This document shows, in pieces, positions 1 to 7,628 of a stretch of 64,000 nt of DNA (positions are counted from its first letter, which is position 1; each line of letters opens with the position of its first letter). Source of the DNA: JBMNCQ01 sp049366715 (GTDB lineage: Bacteria; Bacillota; Peptococcia; Peptococcales; BICA1-8); the NCBI GenBank assembly GCA_049366715.1, contig JBMNCQ010000036.1:1-64000 (forward strand), in the 5' to 3' direction. Both the position numbers and the translations under genes were made by a program. Below the pieces are notes generated by a model. That model saw nothing but the letters and a program-made list of their open reading frames with translations. It did not search any database and was not told the origin of the DNA.

Positions 1-278
1 ACCTATTTCCCGGGGATAACGTTGTGGCTGCCTAATTTGTTAATTAAGTAAATAATGATCAAATTTTAAGGTAATAATTGTATATATTATGGATTTGAAA
101 ATTAACTGGGAACAATACTAGCCGTATGCGGTTTATTAAATTAAAATTTGCAAATATATTAAAAAGAAAATTATTCCCGGAAAAATAATTGAAAAATAAT
201 CCAGCATTGAATAGACTAAAATGAGATGTAAAAATATAAATATATCTAAAATAAATTATTCTTAAGGAGTGGAATCTT
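1..278. other. Intergenic region before the first LarA operon
   Basis: AT-rich and without a convincing ORF. No promoter clearly stands out. A good ribosome-binding site (AAGGAG) ends the region 8-9 bases before the first start codon. The operon promoter may lie here, but I could not fix its boxes. Confidence 0.5.
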
Positions 279-1580
279 ATGTCAATGCGGGAATTCAGTC
301 TTAAATACGGTAAAGGTGCTGTATCTTTTAAGATCCCGGAAGAAAGTTTACTTCAGGAAGTATTGGGCTCGGACTATCCGGCCTTACCTGATGTAAAAGG
401 TGCTTATAAATATGCTCTGGAGCATCCCATCGATTGTCCGCCGCTAAAGGAAATAGCGAAAAAGGGAGATAAAGTCGCCATAACGGTAAGTGATATTACC
501 AGAGCCTGGCAGAAAAATTGTCTAACCCTGCCGATTTTAATTGATACTTTAAATGAAGCCGGTGTTAGAGATGAAGATATTACAATCGTGATAGCCGTTG
601 GTGGACACAGAGCAAATACGGAAAAAGAATTTATGGAATTATGTAGTGAAGAGGTATTTAAAAGAGTAAAAATAGTAAACCATGATGCTTGGGATTCTGA
701 TAATATGGTTTACTATGGAAAAACAAGCAGAGGTACAGAAGTTTCTGTAAATAAAATAATTGCCGAAGCCGATAAAGTAATCTTAACGGGCGGCATAATT
801 TATCATTACATGGTTGGTTACGGCGGCGGAAGAAAGAGTATTTTACCGGGTGTAGCCGCCATAAAAACGATTCAGCAGAATCATTTGTGGGCATTAGGGC
901 CTGAATTGGGCTCTGGCTCAAATCCCCGTTCCCAATCCAAATACACCAAAGGTAATGAGTGCCATGAGGATATGATGGAAATCGCGGCCTTTGTAAAGCC
1001 GGACTTTTTAGTGAACATTGTGCCTAATCCCAAAGGAGAAATTTCCGGTGTGTTTGCCGGCAACTGGGTATCTGCCTGGCTGGAGGGCACTCAATTAGTT
1101 GATAAGATTTATGGAATTGGTATTGAGGAAGAGGCTGATATCGTTATTGCCACAGCCGGAGGTTATCCCAAAGATATTAATTTGTATCAAACGGGAAAAA
1201 CAATGGATAACGCATTTTATGCGATGAAAAAAGGCGGAGTTTCAATTATAATCTCTGAGTGCCCTGATATTATGGAACCTCAGGAATTTACGGAATGGTT
1301 TAAATATGAAACTTTCTTTGACTTAGAAAAGGCTTTACGTGAAAATTTTACTATCCCGGGATGGGTGGCTTTTAAAGAAGTTGAATGCAGTGAAAAAGGA
1401 ACTTTTATTCTTTTGACTAAAGAAGAGAATTTTGACTTTGCGAAAAAAGCGAAATTAATACCTGTATCTAATATTGAAGATGCCTTAAAAATAGCTTATG
1501 AAAAATGTGGTGTAAAAAGCCCGAAAATTACAGTGATGCCTCAAGGGGCCAATACTTTCCCAATTTTAAAAAACAGATAA
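279..1580 (+). CDS. LarA-family nickel-pincer racemase/epimerase (DUF2088), copy 1
   Basis: A 433-residue protein of the lactate racemase (LarA) family, cytoplasmic enzymes that invert a hydroxyl-bearing carbon by reversible hydride transfer on a nickel-pincer nucleotide. The residues known in Lactiplantibacillus LarA (H108, H174, K184, H200) all have counterparts at a constant +2 offset: H110 in VGGHR, H176 in IIYHYM, K186 in GGGRKS and H202 in QQNH. It is therefore probably catalytically competent. LarA relatives act on lactate, malate, gluconate-type and other 2-hydroxy acids, so the substrate is open. It is the first gene of an operon with two PanB and one IlvD homologue, suggesting a hydroxy or sugar acid. 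The cofactor genes larB, larC and larE are not in the window. The start follows AAGGAG. Confidence 0.85.
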   Translation: MSMREFSLKYGKGAVSFKIPEESLLQEVLGSDYPALPDVKGAYKYALEHPIDCPPLKEIAKKGDKVAITVSDITRAWQKNCLTLPILIDTLNEAGVRDEDITIVIAVGGHRANTEKEFMELCSEEVFKRVKIVNHDAWDSDNMVYYGKTSRGTEVSVNKIIAEADKVILTGGIIYHYMVGYGGGRKSILPGVAAIKTIQQNHLWALGPELGSGSNPRSQSKYTKGNECHEDMMEIAAFVKPDFLVNIVPNPKGEISGVFAGNWVSAWLEGTQLVDKIYGIGIEEEADIVIATAGGYPKDINLYQTGKTMDNAFYAMKKGGVSIIISECPDIMEPQEFTEWFKYETFFDLEKALRENFTIPGWVAFKEVECSEKGTFILLTKEENFDFAKKAKLIPVSNIEDALKIAYEKCGVKSPKITVMPQGANTFPILKNR

Positions 1581-1692
1581 TAATAAATAATAACCTGGTC
1601 CGGACTATAGATTACAAGGGACGGTTATAAGGGGCAATAATTAAAGGTAAATAGAGTACAAGCGAATACATTATTAATTAGGAGGAAAAAAA

Positions 1693-2580
1693 ATGAGTAA
1701 ATGGGAAACACCTGCAAAAGAAGCTACTTCAAGAAAGAAGGTAACAATTCCTACCCTAATGGAGAAAAAAGCCAAAGGGGAAAAAATAACCTTCTTAACT
1801 GCATATGATTATCCTACTGCAGTCATTGAGGACAAGGTAGGTATTGACCTGATTCTTATCGGCGATTCATTAGGTATGTGTGTTTATGGTTTTGATGGCA
1901 CACTTCCGGTAACTATGGATATGATGGTCAACCATTCTAAGGCAGTAAGAAAAGGAGCGCCCAGCAGTTTTGTAATAGGTGATATGCCTTATATGTCCTA
2001 TCAAATTACAATTGAAAAAGCTATCGCCAATGCCGGAAGGCTTATGCAGGAAGCTGGCGTAGACGGTGTAAAGCTTGAGGGTGGAGTAGAGATGGTGGAT
2101 ACCATTAAAGCGCTGAGCCGGGCAGGAATTCCCGTTATGGGGCATATTGGCTTAACTCCCCAGTCCGTATCCATGCTGGGTGGTTTTAAGGCTCAGGGCA
2201 GAGACGTAGCTGCTGCTCTTAAGCTCATTGAAGATGCTAAAGCTTTAGAAGAGGCAGGCTGCTTTGCAATTTTATTGGAAGCTATCCCTGCTGAAGTTGG
2301 TCAGATCATAACTGAAAGAGCCAAAATTCCTATTTTAAGTATCGGTGCCGGTCCCTATTGTGACGGGCAGGTTTTGGTTGTTCATGATGCATTAGGCTTC
2401 TTTGGCGGGCACGTAGCGAAGTTTGTTAAACAATATATTAATATGAATGAAATTATCGAAGAAGCATTAACGAAATATAAAGAGGATGTAGAACAGGTGA
2501 ATTTCCCAGGACCCGAACACTGCTATAAAATCAAAGAAGAAGAATTAGCAAAATTAAAAGAGGCATTAAAAGATAAATAA
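1693..2580 (+). CDS. panB: PanB-family ketopantoate hydroxymethyltransferase, paralogue 1
   Basis: A 295-residue TIM-barrel protein of the PanB family. The classical enzyme transfers a hydroxymethyl group from methylene-THF to 2-oxoisovalerate and is reversible. Metal ligands and catalytic residues are kept: D58 in IGDSLG, D97 in GDMPY, K127 and E129 in KLEGG, and the general base E196 in LLEAIP. The HIGLTPQS and SIGAGP motifs are also present. It has about 20 extra residues at the N-terminus compared with short PanBs. It lies between LarA and a second PanB, without panC or panD, so pantothenate synthesis is not obviously its job. A catabolic, C1-releasing role is inferred. The start follows AGGAGG. 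Confidence 0.85.
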   Translation: MSKWETPAKEATSRKKVTIPTLMEKKAKGEKITFLTAYDYPTAVIEDKVGIDLILIGDSLGMCVYGFDGTLPVTMDMMVNHSKAVRKGAPSSFVIGDMPYMSYQITIEKAIANAGRLMQEAGVDGVKLEGGVEMVDTIKALSRAGIPVMGHIGLTPQSVSMLGGFKAQGRDVAAALKLIEDAKALEEAGCFAILLEAIPAEVGQIITERAKIPILSIGAGPYCDGQVLVVHDALGFFGGHVAKFVKQYINMNEIIEEALTKYKEDVEQVNFPGPEHCYKIKEEELAKLKEALKDK

Positions 2581-2605
2581 ATGATAAACGCTAAGGTACT
2601 GTCAA

Positions 2606-2641
2606 TAGTCTTTTGTTTTTTAAACAAAAGACTAAATTTTT
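2606..2641 (+). terminator. Strong hairpin between the two panB paralogues
   Basis: A perfect 13-bp stem (TAGTCTTTTGTTT with its complement) closes a 3-base loop and is followed by AATTTTT. It looks like an intrinsic terminator inside the operon. The next ribosome-binding site (AAGGTGG) begins only a few bases later. It could attenuate the downstream genes or mark an mRNA processing site. Confidence 0.6.
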
Positions 2642-2658
2642 AAAAAGGTGGCTGAGCT

Positions 2659-3495
2659 ATGAGTAAAACTAAAGTACCGATTCCTAAATTTAAGGAATAT
2701 AAGCAAGAGGGTAAAAAGGTTACTATGATCACAGTTTATGATTACCCTATGGCGGCTCTGGTTGACCAGTCCGAAGCGGAAATGATTTTAGTGGGAGACT
2801 CTTTAGGGATGGTCGTTTTGGGATATGACGATACGGTCCCTGTTACAATGGATGAAGTTATTCATCATTTAAAGGCTGTAAAAAGAGGCGCCAAGAATAC
2901 GATTGTAGTTGGCGACATGCCTTTTATGTCCTATCAGGCCAGTGTTGAAGATGCTGTAAGAAATGCAGGGAGACTTGTCAAAGAAGGCGGCGCAGATTGT
3001 GTTAAATTAGAAGGCGGTTTACCTGTTGCGCCTAAAATAAAAGCCATAGTCGATGCCGGGATACCGGTAGTGGGACATATTGGTCTTACTCCTCAAAGTG
3101 CCAGTCAATTAGGAGGTTTTAAAGTTCAAGGCAAAAGTAAGGAAGATGCAGAAAGGCTGTTAAAAGAGGCGATAGCAATAGATCAGGCCGGAGCTTATGC
3201 GATGGTCTTAGAGTGTATTCCTGCATCTTTAGCGAAAATGATTACGGCAAATGTTAAAGCCAATACGATTAGTGTGGGGGCCGGTGCTGATTGTGACGGT
3301 CAAAACTTAAACGGGTATGATATTTTAGGCTTGTTTGATAAATTTGTGCCAAAGTTTGTCAAGCAATATGCCAAACTGTCAACGCCGATCACGGAAGCTT
3401 TTACTCAATTTACCAAGGAAGTAAGGAGTGGGGAATATCCCCAGCAAAATCATTGTTTTACTATGGCTGATGAAGACCTTCCAAAACTTTATTAA
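2659..3495 (+). CDS. panB: PanB-family ketopantoate hydroxymethyltransferase, paralogue 2
   Basis: A 278-residue PanB-family barrel. All four key acidic positions are present: D47 (VGDSLG), D86 (GDMPF), E118 (KLEGG) and E185 (VLECIP), plus the family signature HIGLTPQS. It diverges clearly from the preceding paralogue across the whole length, so it is not a recent duplicate, and probably has a different substrate preference or forms a mixed assembly. Its position after a terminator-like hairpin and 21 bases before the ilvD-like gene indicates coupling with that dehydratase. The start follows AAAGGTGG. The substrate is not known. Confidence 0.84.
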   Translation: MSKTKVPIPKFKEYKQEGKKVTMITVYDYPMAALVDQSEAEMILVGDSLGMVVLGYDDTVPVTMDEVIHHLKAVKRGAKNTIVVGDMPFMSYQASVEDAVRNAGRLVKEGGADCVKLEGGLPVAPKIKAIVDAGIPVVGHIGLTPQSASQLGGFKVQGKSKEDAERLLKEAIAIDQAGAYAMVLECIPASLAKMITANVKANTISVGAGADCDGQNLNGYDILGLFDKFVPKFVKQYAKLSTPITEAFTQFTKEVRSGEYPQQNHCFTMADEDLPKLY

Positions 3496-3516
3496 TATTA
3501 ATAAGGGGGAAGAATT

Positions 3517-5181
3517 ATGCGGAGTGATATTGTAAAAAAGGGACCCGAAAGGGCTTCGCACCGGTCCTTGTTCTATGCCCTGGGATACCGGAAGGAAGAT
3601 ATCCGGAAACCTTTAATCGCAGTTGTGAATGCCCAAAACGAAGTTGTGCCGGGCCATCTTAACCTGGGTCAAATATCCCAGGCAGTGAAAGATGGAATAA
3701 ATATTGCAGGCGGTCTGCCGATGGAATTCCCCGTAATCGGAATATGTGACGGGATCGCCCAGGATCATGTCGGTATGAAATATCCGTTAGCCAGCCGGGA
3801 ACTGATTGCTGATTCCATTGAAGCCATGATCAACGGACATGGTTTTGATGCAATGGTTTTGGTTACGAATTGTGATAAAATTACGCCTGGCATGTTAATG
3901 GCGGCGGCTCGCCTTGATATCCCGAGCATTTTAGTATGTGGTGGTCCGATGCTGGCCGGTAAGGTCAAGAAGACGTCAAAAATGGTTTGTTATAATGATG
4001 TAGTAGAAGCGGTAGGGGCTTATAAAGCCGGGAAAATAACCGATGCGGAGCTGGATGAAATTGAAGTTAGCTCATGCCCGGGATGTGGTGCATGTGCTCA
4101 ATTAGGTACAGCAAATACGATGAATATCGTTGCGGAAGCATTGGGAATGTCCTTGCCTAATTGTGCCACGATTCCTGCGGTGACCTCAGAAAGAATAGCC
4201 ATGGCCCGGCAAACCGGCAAAACGATAATGGAGTTAATCAAAATGGATCTCCGGCCTTCTAAAATTATGACTTCCGATGCTTTTGCAAATGCCTTGGCGG
4301 TAGATTTAGCGGTGGGAGGGTCTACAAATACATGTCTGCATATACCTGCAATTGCTCATGAGCTGGGTGTTGATTTACCTATTGAAAAATTTGATGAAGT
4401 GAGCAACAAAGTGCCCCATCTAGTAAAAATGAAACCGGCAGGCAATCATTTCGTCGATGAATTTCATTATGCAGGCGGAGTCCCTGGCGTGCTGAAAGAA
4501 TTAAGCCGAAAAGGATTGATTAAACCGGATTGTATTACCGTATCTACCCGGACCGTAAAAGAAAATATTGCCGAGGCGGAAGTATATGATTATGAAATAA
4601 TCAGACCTCTGGATAAGCCTTACTCACCTACAGGAGGGATTGCAGTTCTTTTTGGAAATCTAGCTCCCGAGGGGTCGGTTGTCAAGCAAATAGCTGTTTT
4701 ACCTGAAATGCTGCAGCATCAGGGACCGGCTAGGGTTTTTGATGATGAACAGGATGCTGTAAAGGCTATTTTTGCCGGGGATATTTCCCCGGGAGACGTT
4801 GTTGTAATTCGCTACGAGGGACCTAAAGGCGGCCCGGGAATGAGGGAAATGCTTACAGCAACTTCAGCTATTGTGGGAGCAGGCTTGGACAAAGAGGTTG
4901 CCCTGATCACTGACGGGAGGTTTTCCGGAGCAACCAGGGGAGCAGCCATCGGGCATATATCACCGGAAGCAATGGAAGGGGGAGCCATTGCTTTAGTGGA
5001 AGAAGGTGATATGATAAAGATTGATATCGTTAACAAACAGTTAGAACTGTTCGTAACCGATGAAGTTTTAAGAGAGAGAAAAGTAAAATGGAGCAGGCCT
5101 GTGCCTAAGGTGAAAAGCGGCTTCTTAAGCCGTTATGCTAAACTGGTGTCTTCAGCCAGCAAAGGCGCAGTTTTAGAATAG
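3517..5181 (+). CDS. ilvD: IlvD/EDD-family Fe-S dehydratase, copy 1
   Basis: A 554-residue dehydratase of the dihydroxyacid / sugar-acid dehydratase family, which removes water from 2,3-dihydroxy acids to give 2-oxo acids using an Fe-S cluster. Visible signatures are VTNCDKITPGM (cluster Cys), a Cys-rich SSCPGCGACAQ segment, GGSTNT, and GRFSGATRG near the C-terminus. The usual GIAMGHEGM segment reads GIAQDHVGM here, a departure at the substrate side that suggests a substrate other than dihydroxyisovalerate. No ilvB, ilvC or leu genes are nearby. Its partners are LarA and two PanBs, which favours a sugar-acid or hydroxymethyl-acid substrate. The start follows AAGGGGG. Confidence 0.85.
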   Translation: MRSDIVKKGPERASHRSLFYALGYRKEDIRKPLIAVVNAQNEVVPGHLNLGQISQAVKDGINIAGGLPMEFPVIGICDGIAQDHVGMKYPLASRELIADSIEAMINGHGFDAMVLVTNCDKITPGMLMAAARLDIPSILVCGGPMLAGKVKKTSKMVCYNDVVEAVGAYKAGKITDAELDEIEVSSCPGCGACAQLGTANTMNIVAEALGMSLPNCATIPAVTSERIAMARQTGKTIMELIKMDLRPSKIMTSDAFANALAVDLAVGGSTNTCLHIPAIAHELGVDLPIEKFDEVSNKVPHLVKMKPAGNHFVDEFHYAGGVPGVLKELSRKGLIKPDCITVSTRTVKENIAEAEVYDYEIIRPLDKPYSPTGGIAVLFGNLAPEGSVVKQIAVLPEMLQHQGPARVFDDEQDAVKAIFAGDISPGDVVVIRYEGPKGGPGMREMLTATSAIVGAGLDKEVALITDGRFSGATRGAAIGHISPEAMEGGAIALVEEGDMIKIDIVNKQLELFVTDEVLRERKVKWSRPVPKVKSGFLSRYAKLVSSASKGAVLE

Positions 5182-5185
5182 TAAA

Positions 5186-5215
5186 GATCAGGTCCGGTTA
5201 AATCCGGACCTGATC
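5186..5215 (+). terminator. GC-rich hairpin after ilvD copy 1
   Basis: A perfect 12-bp stem (GATCAGGTCCGG and its complement) has a 6-base loop just after the stop codon. No long T-run follows, so it may be a weak terminator or an mRNA 3'-end stabiliser. Confidence 0.5.
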
Positions 5216-5374
5216 AATCTAGGGAAAATTGCAGATAGGTATGAAAGTTTCTTGCTAAAAAATGTCCGGTATATTAAGATAGAGTTAAAGTAAAATCAAA
5301 TCAATAAGTTCCAGTATTTACAGTTGACATTCTTTTAAATAAAATATATAATGAATTTTGTCGCTGGTAATTGG

Positions 5375-5450
5375 GGGCGATTAGCTCAGCTGGGAGAGCA
5401 CCTGCCTTACAAGCAGGGGGTCGGCGGTTCGATCCCGTCATCGCCCACCA
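5375..5450 (+). tRNA. tRNA-Val (anticodon TAC)
   Basis: A 76-base cloverleaf with acceptor stem GGGCGAT/ATCGCCC, anticodon loop CTTACAA, T-loop GGTTCGATCCC and an encoded CCA. First of a four-gene tRNA block. Confidence 0.97.
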
Positions 5451-5526
5451 AAAATGAAGTCGGAAGTTAGCAAGGAAAGTCGGAATATTAATCAGACTTC
5501 CGGTATCTGACCTCCGGCGTCCATGT

Positions 5527-5602
5527 GGAGCTGTGGTGTAGCGGTTAACATGTCGGCCTGTCACGCCGAAGACCGCGGGTTCGATTCCCGTCAGCTCCGC
5601 CA
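5527..5602 (+). tRNA. tRNA-Asp (anticodon GTC)
   Basis: A 76-base cloverleaf with acceptor GGAGCTG/CAGCTCC, anticodon loop CTGTCAC, T-loop GGTTCGATTCC and encoded CCA. Confidence 0.97.
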
Positions 5603-5607
5603 TATTT

Positions 5608-5683
<76 letters not shown>

Positions 5684-5689
5684 TCATCT

Positions 5690-5764
5690 GCGGAAGTGGC
5701 TCAGTGGTAGAGCATCGCCTTGCCAAGGCGAGGGTCGCGAGTTCGAATCTCGTCTTCCGCTCCA
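5690..5764 (+). tRNA. tRNA-Gly (anticodon GCC)
   Basis: A 75-base cloverleaf with acceptor GCGGAAG/CTTCCGC, anticodon loop TTGCCAA and encoded CCA. Last member of the block, followed at once by a terminator. Confidence 0.97.
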
Positions 5765-5796
5765 AAAAAAGACTGGTTATGGCCAGTCTTTTTTTA
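5765..5796 (+). terminator. Intrinsic terminator of the tRNA block
   Basis: Hairpin AAAGACTGG with complement CCAGTCTTT followed by a run of T, directly after tRNA-Gly. Confidence 0.9.
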
Positions 5797-5824
5797 TTAA
5801 GAATAATAATGGGAGAAAAGAATT

Positions 5825-6721
5825 ATGAAAGAGCTGCAAGCCTTACTAAAAATAGTTAATGAAGTAAGTGGATTTATTCAGGACAATTACTATAAAAATC
5901 AAGCAAAATTTTTAAAGCAATATGACCATGTAAATGTTTCCGGAGATTTGCAAAAGGGAATTGATGAAATTGTAAATGAGAAAATAATCACTTTAATAAA
6001 AGAAGCAAATATCCCTGCTGTTATAATCAGTGAAGAAACCGGGATAATTAAATTAGTTGCAGAGCCGGAATATTTTTTATTATTGGACCCGATTGACGGC
6101 TCCAATAACGTGAGACCTTGGTTTACACCCCAGCCAAATTTGGTCATTTCGCTGGGACTGGGTTTGCTGAGGGATTTAAAAAATAAAGGACTAGATGCGA
6201 TAGAGATAAGTATTGCCGGAGAAATTTTTTCGCCTAATATTTATTATTCTCTTAAAAATGAAGGGGCTTTTTTTACAAATAATATCGTAAAGCATAAATT
6301 GATTCCTGCCCTTAATTGTAATATGCGTCACATCCCGGTGATCGGATTAGATCTTGACAAAAAAGATATTTTCTCCGGGGAATTGCAAAAAGTAGTTTCC
6401 CAAAAAATACTGGTAAGAAGATTGGGGTCAACGATTTTAGATCTTTGTCAGGTTGCTTCCGGACAATACGATGCATATATCAGCGAAGGCAAAAGACTTA
6501 AAATTACGGATGTTTGTCAGCCGTATGCCTTAATAACCGCGGCAGGTGGTTTTATGAAAGTAATACCTTATTATAACGGAAAAATATTGCGGCAGAATTT
6601 TCTTTATGACTGCCTTGAAAATGAGAAGCTTCTTAATGAGATACGTTTCACGATTATTGCTGCCGGCAATGAAGTATTATTGCAGGAATTGCAGGAGTTA
6701 CTTAAATTAAACGATGCCTGA
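5825..6721 (+). CDS. Inositol-monophosphatase-like phosphatase
   Basis: A 298-residue member of the metal-dependent IMPase/FBPase-type phosphatase superfamily. Motif ISEETG supplies the first metal glutamate, and LLDPIDGSNN (about residues 86-95) is the DPxDGTxN metal site with Ser for Thr. The last motif reads ITDVCQP followed by AAGG, a variant of the usual WDxAAG in which the tryptophan is missing and extra residues lie before AAGG. Family members hydrolyse inositol-1-phosphate, fructose-1,6-bisphosphate or PAP. Substrate is not predictable, and the altered motifs make it an outlying member. It stands alone between two tRNA blocks and starts after GGGAGAAAAG. Confidence 0.75.
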   Translation: MKELQALLKIVNEVSGFIQDNYYKNQAKFLKQYDHVNVSGDLQKGIDEIVNEKIITLIKEANIPAVIISEETGIIKLVAEPEYFLLLDPIDGSNNVRPWFTPQPNLVISLGLGLLRDLKNKGLDAIEISIAGEIFSPNIYYSLKNEGAFFTNNIVKHKLIPALNCNMRHIPVIGLDLDKKDIFSGELQKVVSQKILVRRLGSTILDLCQVASGQYDAYISEGKRLKITDVCQPYALITAAGGFMKVIPYYNGKILRQNFLYDCLENEKLLNEIRFTIIAAGNEVLLQELQELLKLNDA

Positions 6722-6837
6722 ATTTGGTTGTTGACTCTTGATCTATTGCATGATAAAATAAGTTTTGTCGCAGCGAGAGAATAATATCAAAATAAACGCT
6801 GATGCTGCACTAAATGTTATATAAAAAGTATAGGTAT

Positions 6838-6912
6838 GGCGACATAGCCAAGCGGTAAGGCAGAGGACTGCAAATCCTTTACGCCCCGGTTCAAATCCGG
6901 GTGTCGCCTCCA
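6838..6912 (+). tRNA. tRNA-Cys (anticodon GCA)
   Basis: A 75-base cloverleaf with acceptor GGCGACA/TGTCGCC, anticodon loop CTGCAAA and encoded CCA. Confidence 0.96.
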
Positions 6913-6918
6913 TTAAGT

Positions 6919-7007
6919 GCCGGGGTGGCGGAACTGGCAGACGCACAGGACTTAAAATCCTGCGGGCCTTAAAGCCCGTACCGGTTCGATTCCGGTCCCC
7001 GGCACCA
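6919..7007 (+). tRNA. tRNA-Leu (anticodon TAA), copy 1
   Basis: An 89-base class II tRNA with a long variable arm (GCGGGCCTTAAAGCCCGT), anticodon loop CTTAAAA and encoded CCA. Confidence 0.96.
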
Positions 7008-7094
7008 TTTCAAACGAATAACTTTGCTAAAAATAACTGTTGCGTACAATTGTTTAACCTGCTATACTATCAAAGTAATCTGAATATTGTCCAT

Positions 7095-7183
7095 GCCGGG
7101 GTGGCGGAACTGGCAGACGCACAGGACTTAAAATCCTGCGGGCCTTAAAGCTCGTACCGGTTCGATTCCGGTCCCCGGCACCA
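7095..7183 (+). tRNA. tRNA-Leu (anticodon TAA), copy 2
   Basis: A near-identical second copy of the preceding tRNA-Leu; the visible change is C to T in the variable arm (GCCCG to GCTCG), which turns one stem pair into G-U. Encoded CCA is present. Confidence 0.96.
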
Positions 7184-7233
7184 AAATCGCTTTTATAGGA
7201 ATTGAGAAATCATCCTAGAGAAGCGATTTTTTT
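7184..7233 (+). terminator. Terminator after tRNA-Leu copy 2
   Basis: AAAATCGCTT pairs with AAGCGATTTT across a 22-base loop region that itself pairs in part (TAGGA/TCCTA), followed by a T-run. Confidence 0.8.
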
Positions 7234-7277
7234 GTGCTATATTATCATACATAATCGATAAATAAATGTAATGGAGT

Positions 7278-7406
7278 ATGGTTTATTTGGATGATAAACT
7301 GGAACGCTGTAAAGGTGGAGAAGATATGTCTTCATTTAGAAGCAAATTAAAATGGAAATATATAAAGAGAAATAAAAACTATATCATTTTATTGAAGAAT
7401 GCTTAA
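7278..7406 (+). CDS. Possible small basic peptide (42 or 26 residues)
   Basis: A short frame from ATG to TAA encodes 42 residues. An internal ATG at 7326, preceded by AAAGGTGGAGAAG, would give 26 residues (MSSFRSKLKWKYIKRNKNYI then ILLKNA). The product is rich in Lys/Arg with a hydrophobic tail. The stop codon lies inside a hairpin. It could be a leader peptide, a small toxin-like protein or chance. I do not recognise a family. Confidence 0.25.
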   Translation: MVYLDDKLERCKGGEDMSSFRSKLKWKYIKRNKNYIILLKNA

Positions 7407-7430
7407 CTCTTAAATAAGTTAAGCATTTCT
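7398..7430 (+). terminator. Hairpin after the small ORF
   Basis: A perfect 11-bp stem (AATGCTTAACT and complement) with an 8-base loop, followed by TTTCT. Terminator-like, ahead of the structured element that follows. Confidence 0.55.
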
Positions 7431-7432
7431 GA

Positions 7433-7560
7433 TGTAATATTCGCTTGCTAGCGGCGAAAAACCTTATTTTATACGGGTTTTTGAGAGAATACTCGTACCA
7501 ATAGATGTTTGTAAGAACAAACAAAGAACAGACCGATTATAAGTCGGTCTGTTCTTTGTT
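7433..7560 (+). ncRNA. Unrecognised structured element A with terminator, upstream of the dGTPase gene
   Basis: Begins TGTAATATTCGCTTGCT, continues with a hairpin AAAAACC/GGGTTTTT, then ACTCGT, and ends in a perfect 17-bp hairpin at 7520-7560 (stem AACAAAGAACAGACCGA). A second copy with the same ordered blocks lies after the dGTPase gene (9181-9290). The layout, a conserved 5' part followed by a terminator 68 bases before a start codon, resembles a leader or attenuator RNA. I cannot match it to a known riboswitch class. Confidence 0.45.
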
Positions 7561-7628
7561 ATACAATACTACTTTTAATCTTATGCAAAACATGGTAAAA
7601 TTTTGTAAATTGTAAAATAGGAGGGATA

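Noticed and set aside
279..5181. Reading the first operon as pantothenate/branched-chain amino acid synthesis
   Set aside because: IlvD product is the PanB substrate, so this was considered. But LarA has no place in that route, PanB is doubled, and panC, panD, panE, ilvB and ilvC are missing from the window. It cannot be fully excluded.
7433..7560. Purine or 2'-deoxyguanosine riboswitch before dgt
   Set aside because: The conserved purine-aptamer junction and loop sequences are not present; only a terminator-like end and an unknown 5' part are seen.
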